A stretch of DNA of 61,066 nucleotides from AC-50 sp035640455 (GTDB lineage Bacteria; Actinomycetota; Thermoleophilia; Gaiellales; Gaiellaceae). Position numbers and translations under genes: made by a program. The first letter of the stretch is position 1. Every line of letters starts with the position of its first letter. Below the pieces are notes generated by a model. That model did not search any database and had not been told where the DNA came from. It worked only from the letters and a program-made list of their open reading frames with translations. The DNA lies in assembly GCA_035640455.1 (NCBI GenBank), contig DASQWB010000129.1, positions 1-61,066 of the forward strand, given 5' to 3'. Positions 1-8,575 of the stretch are shown here, piece by piece.

Positions 1-70
1 GGTGGAACCTCCCGGTTCCCCCGGGCCCCCTCCACTGGTCCGCTTGCGCGGACAGGCCGCTGTCGCGGCC
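1..70. repeat. Family A palindromic element, copy A1 (cut by window edge)
   Basis: The segment matches the copy at 42983-43070 base for base over long stretches. It has part of the GGGGGAACC-type hairpin, then GCCCCCTCC, then a perfect 6-bp hairpin GTCCGC-TTGC-GCGGAC at 40-55, then GGCCGC-TGTC-GCGGCC at 57-72. It lies inside the GT4 reading frame, which reads it antisense. Confidence 0.75.
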
Positions 71-252
71 GGAGCCAGCACCGAGACGTCCACGTGGCCG
101 GCAAGCCCGCGCACCAGGTCGGCGACGAAGCGGCCCGCGAAGTCGCCCTCGTGGCGCGGGTACGACGTCGTGAGGTGGACGACCCGCAGCGGCTGCTCCT
201 CCGCATGCGCGGGAACGGCGGGCGCGAAGGTCGCTTCCATCGCGAGAGTCAT
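1..252 (-). CDS. Glycosyltransferase family 4 (GT-B), N-terminal part only
   Basis: This is the first 84 codons of a gene that runs off the left edge of the window. Residues 22-62 have the N-terminal Rossmann half of GT4 enzymes: a first strand RVVHLTTSYPRHEGDFAG, then a helix with GRFVADLVRGL and a second strand VDVSVLAP. Such proteins transfer a sugar from a nucleotide-sugar donor during surface polysaccharide synthesis. The ATG at 252 is followed by another in-frame ATG at 240, and neither has a clear ribosome site. After VSVLAP the coding frame enters a palindromic repeat (family A) and reads as a Cys/Arg/Gly/Pro-rich stretch not expected in this fold; whether the enzyme resumes beyond the edge cannot be seen. 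Confidence 0.75.
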   Translation of the reverse strand, partial: MTLAMEATFAPAVPAHAEEQPLRVVHLTTSYPRHEGDFAGRFVADLVRGLAGHVDVSVLAPAATAACPRKRTSGGGPGEPGGST

Positions 253-345
253 CGGCAGCCGAGCGGGCGCGCTTGACGCGCGAGACCCCACGCCGACCGC
301 CTGCCCCGATGTAACGAGCCCGGTTCTGACGCACTCCCGGATTAC

Positions 346-2280
346 TTACAAGTGGTACAGCGTGTAGCGCCCGTCGGCCCACACCTTCCGGAGGTGGAGG
401 CGGAGCCGCGTGCGGCGGCGGTCGAGGACGATCCAGCGCGCGCCGTAGCGCCTCGGGATCGCGAGCTCGCCATGCCTCAGGAAGCGATAGACGTCGCGGG
501 CCCGTTCCAGCGGGTGGTTGCTCTTCGTGTCGGCGACGTGCGCTCGCGGCGCGCCGACGATGTAGACAGGGGCGGCCGCGGCGACGAGGTAGCTCGTCTC
601 GACGTCGCCGAAGACGACGTCTCCCGCACGCACGTCGCGCCGGAGCGCGTGGACGAGGCCCGCCGGCAGGTGCGCACCCCGCGGCGGCGGATCGAAGCGC
701 GCGAGACCGTGCCACACGACGGGGACGACGAAGAGCGTCGCTGCAGCCGCCACGAGCGGCCCGTGGCTCTCCCGCGCGTGTGGGCGACGTACCACCGCGG
801 CTACGACGACCGCTGCCGCGCCTCCCACGACCGCGATCCAGGTGACGATCGCCGGCCCGCCGCCGCCGAACCGGTAGCCGAAGTCGCCGGGCCAGGCGAG
901 CTGGAGCGCGATGCCGGCGCCGAGCGCGAGCGGCAGCACGAGGAAACGGACGAGCCCGGTGAGCACGGCTGCTCCCGCGGCGAACGCGAACGGGAGCGGG
1001 ACGAAGCCCGCCGCGCGCCGCGCCTGCGAAACCGAGACCGCGTCCGAGAAGCGGACGAACAAGGACGGAACGAGCAGCAGCCCGAGCACGACCACCGTCC
1101 CGCCGAGCACGAAGGCCGCGAACCGCCGCCGCCACGCGAGCGCGGCGAGCGGGACGAGCGCGAGCGCTGCGACGGCGACCGAGCCGGTGCGCCCGAAGAC
1201 CTCTGGGGCGAGGCGGAACCGGTCGCAGCTCCAGACGTCGAACTGGCCCGGGTAGCGCTTGATGCCGTGCGCGTAGCCGCAGCGCACCTCGCGCGTCGGC
1301 TCGTGCGAGACCGTCTCTCGGGCGAGCGGGAGCAACCAGAGCAGGACGGCGCCGGTCGGCACGGCGAGCGCCACGAGAGCCGCCGCGATCCAGCGCAGGT
1401 CGCGCCGCTCGAGCGCGGCGCGGGCGAGCAGGAACCCGGCGAGCGGCAGGAGGAGGAAGACGGCGTAGGTCACGTGCACGAAGGCGAGCGCGAGTCCCGC
1501 GCACGCGAGCGCGAGGACGAGCGCGAAGCGGGGCCCGTCCACGAAGGCGAAGGCGAGCGCGAGCGCCGCCGGCACGAGGAGCTGGCGCGCGCTCGTCGCC
1601 GGGAGCGCGAGCACGCGGTACGAGCCGCCGCCGCCCGGAGCGAGCGCGATCGGGGCGACGCTGCCGAGCACGACCGCGATCGCCGCCGGGGCGGAGCGGA
1701 AGAGGGCATAGCCGGCCTCGTAGGCGGCGGCGAAGGCGAGCGGCGCGAGGAGGCTCGGCTCGTGCCGCAGGACCTGGGCCGGGTCGACGTCCGCGATCCG
1801 AGCGATCGCCGCCAGGAAACCGTGCCAGAGCGGGAACGCATAGCCGGGATGGAGGCCGCCGTCCCGGAACTCGTCAACGGTGCGGAGCTTCAGGCTCCCG
1901 AAGGCCTCGAGCTTGCGGACGCGGGCGAGGTGGAAGAGCCCGTCCCCCTCCACCGCGCCGGCGACGTGCCAGAGCGCGATCCCGAATGCGACGCCGACGA
2001 GGACGACGAGGAGCTCGACCCGCCCGATCCGCGGCCGCGCGTGCCGGGCGATCGCGAGCGCGAGCGCGCCGAGCCCGAACGCGCCGTAGAGGCCGAGCGC
2101 GAGCCAGAGCGAGCCGTGGACGAGGAAGGTGAACGCGAGGCAGACGGCCAGCCCGCCGAGCCCGAGCACGAGACCCGGTGAGAGTCCGGCGAGGCCGAGA
2201 CCGTGCGCGAGGAGGAGCCCGGGGAGGAGCACGACCGTCGTCGCCCCGGCGAGGCGCAGGTAGAGCTCGACGGCGCTCAC
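346..2280 (-). CDS. Polytopic membrane protein, GT-C glycosyltransferase-like
   Basis: A 644-residue integral membrane protein with about a dozen hydrophobic segments and a soluble C-terminal tail of about 120 residues. The start is the GTG at 2280, which overlaps the stop of the upstream GT2 gene as GTGA. After the third hydrophobic segment a loop carries EGDGLFHLARV (Asp at about 113). An acidic residue in the first extracytoplasmic loop is the usual catalytic position of GT-C enzymes, which use polyprenyl-phosphate sugars outside the membrane. Long Ala/Leu/Val-rich helices and the surrounding glycan genes fit this. I do not recognise a specific family, so the substrate is unknown and a structural role is possible. 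Confidence 0.6.
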   Translation of the reverse strand: MSAVELYLRLAGATTVVLLPGLLLAHGLGLAGLSPGLVLGLGGLAVCLAFTFLVHGSLWLALGLYGAFGLGALALAIARHARPRIGRVELLVVLVGVAFGIALWHVAGAVEGDGLFHLARVRKLEAFGSLKLRTVDEFRDGGLHPGYAFPLWHGFLAAIARIADVDPAQVLRHEPSLLAPLAFAAAYEAGYALFRSAPAAIAVVLGSVAPIALAPGGGGSYRVLALPATSARQLLVPAALALAFAFVDGPRFALVLALACAGLALAFVHVTYAVFLLLPLAGFLLARAALERRDLRWIAAALVALAVPTGAVLLWLLPLARETVSHEPTREVRCGYAHGIKRYPGQFDVWSCDRFRLAPEVFGRTGSVAVAALALVPLAALAWRRRFAAFVLGGTVVVLGLLLVPSLFVRFSDAVSVSQARRAAGFVPLPFAFAAGAAVLTGLVRFLVLPLALGAGIALQLAWPGDFGYRFGGGGPAIVTWIAVVGGAAAVVVAAVVRRPHARESHGPLVAAAATLFVVPVVWHGLARFDPPPRGAHLPAGLVHALRRDVRAGDVVFGDVETSYLVAAAAPVYIVGAPRAHVADTKSNHPLERARDVYRFLRHGELAIPRRYGARWIVLDRRRTRLRLHLRKVWADGRYTLYHL

Positions 2281-3173
2281 CGAGGCGCGTCCAGCAGCGC
2301 CCTCGCGTTCCCCGAGGCCAGCCAGCGCGCGGCCTCGCGGTAGCCCACCGCGCGCTCGCGCGGGAACACGAGGGCGCGGAGGCGCGTGCCGGCGAGGAGG
2401 AGCCGCCGCGCCCGCTCGGCCTCCCGAGGGCCCCGGTGCTTGGCGAGGAAGCGGAGCTGGCCGCGCAGGTTCTCGACGTACAGCCGGCCGCCGTGCGCGG
2501 CGGCGCCGACGTGCTCGAACTCGGCGTCGGGATCGAACCAGACCTTCCAGCCGGCAGCCGCGAGGCGGTAGCACCAGTCGGTCTCCTCGCTGAAGAGGAA
2601 GAAGCTCTCGTCGGCCGGGCCGACCTCCTCGACCGCCGCCCGCCGGACGAGCAGCACGGCGCCCATCGCCCACTCGATCGGCCGCGGCTCGTCGTGCGCG
2701 AACCCTCCCGCGTAGAAGCCGTTCAGGAGCGCCGAGCGCGGCGCGAGCTTGCGCAGGAACAGGTACTCGGTCGCGAGCCGCCACAGCGTCGGGAAGCCAC
2801 GCACCGAGCGCTGGAGCGAGCCGTCGAGGTTCCGCAGGCGCGGCGCCACGACCGCGGCGCGCGGCCGGTCGTCGGCGAAGCGGACGAGCCGCTCGACGGC
2901 GTCCCGCCGCGCCCACGCGTCGGCGTTCAGGAGCAGGACGTAGCGGCTCGAGGTCGCGGCGATCCCGGCGTTCCACCCGGCGGCGAGCCCGCGGTTCTCG
3001 CGCTCCAGCACGCTGGCGCGCGGGAAGCGCTCGCGCACCAAGTCGAGCGTGCCGTCGGTCGAGCCGTGATCGACGACGACGGTCTCGTACCGCGCGACGC
3101 TCGCCAGGCACGGCTCGAGCCACGGCAGCGCGTCGTAGGTGACGACGACGACCGCGACAGCGGGCTCAGCCAT
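2277..3173 (-). CDS. Glycosyltransferase family 2, rhamnosyltransferase-like (WbbL type)
   Basis: A 298-residue GT-A enzyme without membrane segments. It has the N-terminal strand VVVVTYDALPWLEPCL, the nucleotide-binding VVDHGSTDGT at about 34-42, the metal-binding NADAW at 83-87 (in place of DxD), and the acceptor-side motif FSEETDWCYRL near residue 195, a combination typical of WbbL/RfbF rhamnosyltransferases. It probably adds a deoxysugar to a lipid-linked glycan on the cytoplasmic face. The ATG start overlaps the stop of the upstream membrane-protein gene by 8 nt, and its own stop overlaps the next start, so it sits in the middle of a translationally coupled operon. The exact donor and acceptor cannot be read from sequence. 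Confidence 0.88.
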   Translation of the reverse strand: MAEPAVAVVVVTYDALPWLEPCLASVARYETVVVDHGSTDGTLDLVRERFPRASVLERENRGLAAGWNAGIAATSSRYVLLLNADAWARRDAVERLVRFADDRPRAAVVAPRLRNLDGSLQRSVRGFPTLWRLATEYLFLRKLAPRSALLNGFYAGGFAHDEPRPIEWAMGAVLLVRRAAVEEVGPADESFFLFSEETDWCYRLAAAGWKVWFDPDAEFEHVGAAAHGGRLYVENLRGQLRFLAKHRGPREAERARRLLLAGTRLRALVFPRERAVGYREAARWLASGNARALLDAPR

Positions 3174-4137
3174 GCCGGATGCTCGGCCGCGCGATCCCGC
3201 GGACGCTCTCCCAGGCGAGGATCGCTGCCCCCGGGAGAGAGAGCGCGAACGTCACGAGGAAGAAGAGGAAGCCCGTCGCGAAGGCGCGGTCCGGGTCCAC
3301 GTTCAGGTGCCCGAGGAAGCTGACGAAGAAGGACTCGCGCACGGCGAGGCCGTTGATCGTGAACGGGACGAGGATGACGAGGAAGAGGAGCGGGCCCATG
3401 ACGTAGAACGGCCGCGGCCCGAGCGGGACACCGACCGCCTTCGCCGCCAGCCAGATCGCGAGCACGCGAAACGCCTGCACGAAGACCGTCAGCACGAGGA
3501 CGCCGACGAGGAGCACCCAGTTGGCGCGGTAGGAGTGGATGCCCTCGTAGACCGCACGCAGCGGCCGGTCGATCCGCAGCCTCGCGAGGAGCGGCGCGAC
3601 GCGGGCGAGGGGCCGGCGAGCGGCGCGCGAGAAGAGCGCGACGCCGAGCACGATCGTCCCGACGACGAACGCCGCCTCGACCCACAGGTACGCGCCGACG
3701 TCGTAGCGGCCGATCGCGAGCACGAAGCCGATCGCGGCGAGCAGCAGCGTCGCCGCCCCGCCGAGCGCCCGCTCGAGCAGCACCGACCCTGCGATCGAGC
3801 CGCCGTATCCCGGGTGGCGGCGGGTCGTCTCGTAGATCCGCGACGCGTCGCCGCCGACCGCGGTCGGAAGCACCTGACCGACCATGTACGAGACGAAGTA
3901 CGTGCGGACGAGCCACGGGAGCCGGTCGTCGACGCCCTTCGCCCGCAGCAGGCGCTGCCACCGCCACGCCATCGGCCATACCGTGACGACCATGATCCCG
4001 AGCGAGGCGAGGAGGTAGCCGATGCGCGCGTGCGCGAGCTCGTGCCCCGTGCGCCGCAGGTCGATCTTCCAGAGCAGGTAGGCGACGCAGAGCCCGGTGA
4101 CGACGAGCGTCGCGACCACGCGAGCGAGTCGCCTCAT
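3166..4137 (-). CDS. UPF0104/MprF-type membrane protein (LPG synthase transmembrane region)
   Basis: 323 residues with about eight transmembrane helices. The pattern is that of the lysylphosphatidylglycerol synthase transmembrane (COG0392/AglD) family: VVTGLCVAYLLWKID at the N terminus, the loop SYMVGQVLPTAVGGDASR, the helix GSVLLERALGG, and a C-terminal NGLAVRESFFV. Family members are thought to move lipids or lipid-linked sugars between leaflets and are often found in glycan clusters; there is no aminoacyl-transfer domain here. The ATG at 4137 overlaps the upstream aminotransferase stop as ATGA, which supports this start over the longer open frame. Its role as a flippase for a polyprenyl-linked sugar is inference from context. 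Confidence 0.82.
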   Translation of the reverse strand: MRRLARVVATLVVTGLCVAYLLWKIDLRRTGHELAHARIGYLLASLGIMVVTVWPMAWRWQRLLRAKGVDDRLPWLVRTYFVSYMVGQVLPTAVGGDASRIYETTRRHPGYGGSIAGSVLLERALGGAATLLLAAIGFVLAIGRYDVGAYLWVEAAFVVGTIVLGVALFSRAARRPLARVAPLLARLRIDRPLRAVYEGIHSYRANWVLLVGVLVLTVFVQAFRVLAIWLAAKAVGVPLGPRPFYVMGPLLFLVILVPFTINGLAVRESFFVSFLGHLNVDPDRAFATGFLFFLVTFALSLPGAAILAWESVRGIARPSIRHG

Positions 4138-5276
4138 GCGGTGAAGCGGGCGTGGACGCGGTGCAGCGCCGCGATCGCGTCCTCGACGTCCTCGTCCGAG
4201 TGCGCGGGCGAGAGCGGCAGCGAGAGCACCTCGGCCCCGGCGCGCTCGGCGACCGGGAGCGGCCGCTGGTTCGGGAAGCGCTCGCGGTACCACGCGAGCC
4301 GGTGGAGGGGGAGGAAGTGGATGCTCGTCCCGATTTGCTCCTCGGCCAGCACGCGCTGGTAGTCGTCGCGGGTCGCGCCCGCCCGCGACGCGTCGATCCG
4401 CACGACGTAGAGGTGGAGCGCGTGGACGTCGCGCGGGTCGCGGGCGAGCGGCTCGATCCCGTCGAGGTCGGCCACGCCCTCGTCGTACAGCGCGAAGTGG
4501 CGCTCGCGGATCCGCCGGTGGCGCCCGAGCTTCGCGAGCTGGACGAGTGCGATCGAGGCGAGGACGTCGGAGAGGTTCGCCTTGTAGGCGGGCACGGCCA
4601 CGTCGTAGAGCGAGCCGTGCGCGCGGCGCGTGAGGCAGAGGCCGCGGATCGCCTCCGCCACGTCGTCGCGGTCGGTGGCGACGAGTCCGCCCTCCCCCGC
4701 GGCGACGTTCTTCGTCGCGTAGAGCGAGAAGCACGTCGCGTCGGAGAGCGTGCCGATCTTGCGGCCGCGGTAGACGCTCTCGGCCGCGTGGGCGGCGTCC
4801 TCGACGATCGGCACGCCGAGCGTGAGCAGCGGGTCCATGTCGCAGGGCTGGCCGGCGAGGTGCACGGGGACGATCGCCTTCGTCCGTTCCGTGACGAGCT
4901 CGGCGACGCGCGCCGGATCGACGTTCAGGTCGGCGTCGCGCACGTCCGCGAAGATCGGGGCCGCGCCCGCGTGGACGATCACGTTCGCCGTCGCCGGCCA
5001 GGTGATCGGGCTCGTGATCACCTCGTCGCCCGGCCCGATCCCGAGCGCGAGCAGCGAGAGGTGGAGCGCCGCCGTGCCGGAGGAGAGGGCGACCACGTGC
5101 CGCGCGCCGAGGTACTCGGCGAACCGGGCCTCGAGCTCGGCCGTCCGCGGCCCCGTCGTGAGCCAGCCGGAGCGCAGCGTCTCGGCGACCGCCTCCACCT
5201 CCTCCTCGCCGATCGCCGGCGGCTGGAAGCCGAGGAAGGTCGCGCGGCGTTCGGCCGAGCTATGCGACTTCCGCAT
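4134..5276 (-). CDS. DegT/DnrJ/EryC1/StrS family sugar aminotransferase
   Basis: A full-length (380 aa) PLP enzyme of the sensory/aminosugar type that installs an amino group on a 3-keto or 4-keto nucleotide sugar, normally with glutamate as donor. It shows SGWLTTGP (37-43), the phosphate-binding LSSGTAALH (64-72), the cofactor-ring aspartate in VEDAAHAAES (Asp160), and the Schiff-base lysine in SLYATKN (Lys189). The start is the ATG at 5276, 17 nt inside the upstream ATP-grasp gene. The natural partner is the NDP-sugar 4,6-dehydratase two genes upstream, which would provide the keto-sugar. Confidence 0.92.
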   Translation of the reverse strand: MRKSHSSAERRATFLGFQPPAIGEEEVEAVAETLRSGWLTTGPRTAELEARFAEYLGARHVVALSSGTAALHLSLLALGIGPGDEVITSPITWPATANVIVHAGAAPIFADVRDADLNVDPARVAELVTERTKAIVPVHLAGQPCDMDPLLTLGVPIVEDAAHAAESVYRGRKIGTLSDATCFSLYATKNVAAGEGGLVATDRDDVAEAIRGLCLTRRAHGSLYDVAVPAYKANLSDVLASIALVQLAKLGRHRRIRERHFALYDEGVADLDGIEPLARDPRDVHALHLYVVRIDASRAGATRDDYQRVLAEEQIGTSIHFLPLHRLAWYRERFPNQRPLPVAERAGAEVLSLPLSPAHSDEDVEDAIAALHRVHARFTA

Positions 5277-6468
5277 CCGTGACGACGAAGCGTATGAGAT
5301 CGGTCACGCGGCGAGCCCTCGCGAGCGCCTCCTCGCGGCTCGCCCCGACGGCGATCACGGCTCCCGCGCGATCGCTGCCCGTGCGGAAGGGCCCGAACTC
5401 GTGGCCGGGCGAGCGGTAGACGTGGAGGTCGACGACACCCTCGACGGCGCGCGCTGCCTCGACGCCTTGGGTCGTTGTGAGGCGCCCCTCCGGCGGGACG
5501 AGGAAGCGCGTGCAGGCGCCGCCGACCTGCGGCTCGGGCCGCGGCGGCTCGAGCGGCTCGCCGAGCGCGGCCGCGATCGCGAGCCCGTTGAGCTCGACGC
5601 CGAGCGCGGCGTGGCAGAGCTCGGCGTCGTGGCCGCCGCCGAGGCGCGCGGCAAGCTCGATCACCTGCGGCCCGTTGGGTCCGAGCCGGAGCTGCGTGTA
5701 CGTCGGGCCGTGCTCGATCCCGAGAGCCTCGGCGGCTCGCTCGGCCGTCTCGACCGCCCGCTCGTCCGCGCGCTCGCTCGGCCAGACGTGCGCGAGCGCC
5801 ACCCCGAAGGCCGGCGGCTCGGCCGTCACCCGGTCCGTCACCGTGAGCGGGATGAAACGGCCCCCGACCGAGAAGGCATTGACCGTCACCTCGGGCCCCT
5901 CGACGAGCTCCTCGACGAGCGCGACCCCGGCGCGCGAGGCCTCGAAGGCGCGCGCGACAGCAGGGGCGAGATCCTCGGGCCGCGTGACGAGGGACAGTCC
6001 CCGCTGCCCCTGCCGGTCGGGCGCCTTGACGACGGCGCGCGTCGGAAGCCGGTCGAGCGGATCCTCCCGCGTCAGCGCCCGCCACGCCGGCTGGGGCACG
6101 CCGCGCTCGTCGAAGCGCTCCCGCTGCCGCAGCTTCGAGACCGCGAGCGCAGCCGAGGCGGGCGAGAGCGGATGGGGAAGCCGCAGGTGGTCGGCGATCC
6201 GCGCCGCGACGCCGACCGGCCAGTCGGTGCCCGGAGCGACGATGCCGGCGACGTGCGCCGAGCGGGCGAGCCGCTCGACTGCCGGCTCGTCTTCCGAGGA
6301 CAGGATCGCGCGCCGGTCCGCGTACCGGAAGCCGGGAGCGCGGGGATCGCGATCGACGGCGATCACGTGGAGGCCGCGCTCCTGGGCGGCGCGGAGCAGG
6401 CCGACCTGCGCCGGCCCGGCGCCTAGGACGAGGAGAGCTTCGCCTTCGGGCGCTCCGTCGTCCTCCAC
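5260..6468 (-). CDS. ATP-grasp family ligase (carbamoyl-phosphate synthase-like)
   Basis: 402 residues. The N-terminal domain begins LLVLGAGPAQVGLLRAAQ, like PurK/CarB-type biotin-carboxylase folds. The ATP-grasp part has VVKAPDRQGQRGLSLV for ATP binding, LVEELVEGPEVTVNAFS, and the metal site HGPTYTQLRL followed by VIELAARLGGGHDAEL. Such enzymes join a carboxylate to an amine or other nucleophile through an acyl-phosphate. It is clearly related to the gene at 18766, which has the same layout. The GTG at 6468 overlaps the upstream dehydratase gene by 46 nt with no ribosome site visible, so the real start may be a few codons later. An amide-forming role on an aminosugar is inference. Confidence 0.8.
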   Translation of the reverse strand: MEDDGAPEGEALLVLGAGPAQVGLLRAAQERGLHVIAVDRDPRAPGFRYADRRAILSSEDEPAVERLARSAHVAGIVAPGTDWPVGVAARIADHLRLPHPLSPASAALAVSKLRQRERFDERGVPQPAWRALTREDPLDRLPTRAVVKAPDRQGQRGLSLVTRPEDLAPAVARAFEASRAGVALVEELVEGPEVTVNAFSVGGRFIPLTVTDRVTAEPPAFGVALAHVWPSERADERAVETAERAAEALGIEHGPTYTQLRLGPNGPQVIELAARLGGGHDAELCHAALGVELNGLAIAAALGEPLEPPRPEPQVGGACTRFLVPPEGRLTTTQGVEAARAVEGVVDLHVYRSPGHEFGPFRTGSDRAGAVIAVGASREEALARARRVTDLIRFVVTDAEVA

Positions 6469-7421
6469 CAGGCCTCGTTCTCGCGGTACCAGGCCACCGT
6501 CCGCGCGAGGCCCTCCTCGAACGACGTGCGTGCCGACCAGCCGCAGAGGCGCCGGATCTTCTCCGTCGAGCCGATGTGCCGGTCGACCTGGCCCGGCCGC
6601 TCGGGCACGTGCGTCTTGAGCGACGCGGGCTTGCCGACGAGCTCGAGCACGAGGTCGGCGACCTCGTCGATCGAGATGTCGATCCCGGTCGCCACGTTGA
6701 GCACCTCGCCCGCGACGACGTCGAGCGGCGCCGCGATGATCGCCTCGATCGCCTCGGCGTCGTCGTCGACGTAGAGCCAGTCGCGGCTCGCGTGCCCGTC
6801 GCCGTGGATCGTGAGCGGCTCGTCGCGGAACGCCTGCGCGACGAAGCGCGGGATCACCTTCTCGGGATGCTGCCGCGGCCCGTAGTTGTTGAACGGCCGC
6901 ACGATCGCGATCGGCAGGCCGTAGGTGACGAAGTACGAGTAGGCGAGCCGGTCGGCGCCTGCCTTCGTCGCTGCATACGGGCTGCGCGGGTTCAGCGGGT
7001 GCTCCTCGTCCATGGGCGCCGTGAGCGCCGTCCCGTACACCTCGCTGGAGGAGATGAGGATGAAGCGCTCGACCGGCGCCTCGCGGATCGCGTCGAGGAG
7101 GATCCGCGTGCCTTGGATGTTCGTCGTCACGAACTCGGCGCCGCCCTCGGCGATCGACTTCGCGACGTGCGACTCGGCGGCGGCGTTCACGATCACGTCC
7201 ACCTCGGCCACGACCTCCGCCACGAGGTCGGCGTCGCAGATGTCGCCGCGTACGAACGAGAGCCGCTCGTGCGACATCACGTCGGCGAGGTTCTCGAGGT
7301 TGCCCGCGTACGTCAGGGCGTCGAGCGAGACGACCTCGTACGGCGTCTTCGCCAGCAGGTGGCGGATGAAGTTGGCGGCGATGAACCCGGCGCCGCCCGT
7401 GACGAGAACCCGCTTCGGCAC
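6423..7421 (-). CDS. NDP-sugar dehydratase/epimerase, dTDP-glucose 4,6-dehydratase-like
   Basis: An extended short-chain dehydrogenase of 332 residues. The NAD-binding glycine motif TGGAGFIAANF lies at 8-18, the catalytic pair is in SPYAATKAGAD (Tyr149, Lys153), and the preceding strand has ILISSSEVYG. The middle motif RPFNNYGPRQHPEKVIPRF and the YVDDDAEAIEA segment are typical of the RfbB/4,6-dehydratase group. The GTG at 7421 gives the family's normal N terminus (MPKRVLVTGG); the much longer open frame upstream is an accident of GC content. It probably makes the 4-keto-6-deoxy sugar used by the neighbouring aminotransferase. An epimerase activity cannot be ruled out. Confidence 0.88.
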   Translation of the reverse strand: MPKRVLVTGGAGFIAANFIRHLLAKTPYEVVSLDALTYAGNLENLADVMSHERLSFVRGDICDADLVAEVVAEVDVIVNAAAESHVAKSIAEGGAEFVTTNIQGTRILLDAIREAPVERFILISSSEVYGTALTAPMDEEHPLNPRSPYAATKAGADRLAYSYFVTYGLPIAIVRPFNNYGPRQHPEKVIPRFVAQAFRDEPLTIHGDGHASRDWLYVDDDAEAIEAIIAAPLDVVAGEVLNVATGIDISIDEVADLVLELVGKPASLKTHVPERPGQVDRHIGSTEKIRRLCGWSARTSFEEGLARTVAWYRENEAWWRTTERPKAKLSSS

Positions 7422-7513
7422 GCGCGGAAGCGTAATCGACCCGCTCTGTGAACGGGCTGTACGGCGGCGTAGCGGCCGCGGCGCCCCACGCCGAAACCGG
7501 CGGCCCTGGTTCG

Positions 7514-8485
7514 TCAGTCGAGCTCGCGCTCGATCGTGTACAGCGGCCGCCCCTCGACCTGCCGCTGGATCCGGCCGAGATACTCGCCGACGAGCGCCAG
7601 GATGAACCCCTGCACGCCGAGGACGAACAGGACCGCGACGCCGCCGAATAAGGGGCCCGGGAAGTTCGAGTTGTCGATCCAGTAGCCGATCCCGTAGGCG
7701 CCGAGCGCGAGCGCGAGCAGGGTGCAGACCACTCCCAAAGCGATCCCGATCCACTGGATCGGCTGCGGCCAGAAGCCGGCCAGGACGTGGAGCGCGAGGC
7801 GCGTCAGACGAAGCGGCGAGTAGCGTGAGCGCCCTTGTCGGGGCGCGTGCGCGACGTCGACCTCGACGACGCTCGCGCCCCCTGAGAGCACCAGCGCCTT
7901 GGTGAACTTCTGCCGCCCGATCGCCGGCAGCATCGGCTCGAAGGCGCTCCGCCGGTAGGCGTTGAAGGCGCAGCCGAAGTCTGAGATCTCGACGCCGGTG
8001 AAGCGCCGCAGCATCCCGTTGATGAGCCGTGAGGGAAGCGTCCGTCCCCACGAGTCGCGGCGCGCGACGCGTCGCCCGCTCGCGACGTCGCTGCCGGCTT
8101 CGACGGCGGCGACGAGACGGGGAATGTCCTCCGGCGCGTTCTGGAGGTCGCCGTCCATCGTCACGACGATGTCGCCGCGCGCCCGCGCGAGCCCCGCGTG
8201 CATCGCCGGGTGCTGGCCGAAGTTGCGCTTGAAGCGGACGGCCCTCACGCGGCCGTCGCGCTCGTGGAGCCGCTCGATGCGCGCGAAGGTGCCGTCGCGC
8301 GAGCCGTCGTCGACGAAGATCAGCTCGTACGGCCGGCCCAAAGCGTCGAGTGCCGCGGTCGTGCGCTCGTAGACCTCGTCGACCGTCTGCTCCTCGTCGA
8401 AGAGGGTTACCACGACCGACAGGTTGGGGGGCGGCGCGTCCTCACGAAGACGCGCGGGTGCCGGCACGGGGCGAGTATGCGTCAT
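7514..8485 (-). CDS. Glycosyltransferase family 2, polyprenyl-phosphate sugar synthase type (ArnC/DPM1-like)
   Basis: 323 residues: a GT-A domain followed by two transmembrane helices (about 230-295). The nucleotide motif IFVDDGSRDGT is at 56-66, the DxD in VTMDGDLQNAPED at 111-113, and KRNFGQHPAMHAGL at 86-99 is typical of the ArnC/GtrB/DPM1 group, which moves a sugar from a nucleotide to undecaprenyl phosphate. The C-terminal tail GEYLGRIQRQVEGRP is also characteristic of this group. The start is the ATG at 8485; longer open frame upstream is a shadow. It is the first gene of the minus-strand run and is divergent from the Calx-beta gene, with a shared 90-bp intergenic region. The product could feed the GT-C-like protein downstream. 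Confidence 0.88.
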   Translation of the reverse strand: MTHTRPVPAPARLREDAPPPNLSVVVTLFDEEQTVDEVYERTTAALDALGRPYELIFVDDGSRDGTFARIERLHERDGRVRAVRFKRNFGQHPAMHAGLARARGDIVVTMDGDLQNAPEDIPRLVAAVEAGSDVASGRRVARRDSWGRTLPSRLINGMLRRFTGVEISDFGCAFNAYRRSAFEPMLPAIGRQKFTKALVLSGGASVVEVDVAHAPRQGRSRYSPLRLTRLALHVLAGFWPQPIQWIGIALGVVCTLLALALGAYGIGYWIDNSNFPGPLFGGVAVLFVLGVQGFILALVGEYLGRIQRQVEGRPLYTIERELD

Positions 8486-8525
8486 TTGCAGCGGGAACTT
8501 AACCGAGGCCGCGGGTGAGGCGCGA

Positions 8526-8554
8526 TTGACACCGCAAAGGCGATGCGCGATGCT
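8526..8554 (+). promoter_or_regulatory. Sigma-70-type promoter of the Calx-beta gene
   Basis: A perfect TTGACA box at 8526-8531 is followed after 17 nt by GATGCT at 8549-8554 (three of six consensus positions). Transcription would begin near 8561, giving a leader of about 15 nt that consists mainly of the ribosome site GGGGGAGAG at 8561-8569. Confidence 0.55.
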
Positions 8555-8575
8555 CGTACAGGGGGAGAGTGGCGG

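Noticed and set aside
346..2181. Long plus-strand frames opposite the GT-C-like gene, and the 121-codon plus frame at 2-367
   Set aside because: They are antisense to genes with clear membrane or GT patterns and show only the biased composition of GC-rich antisense frames.
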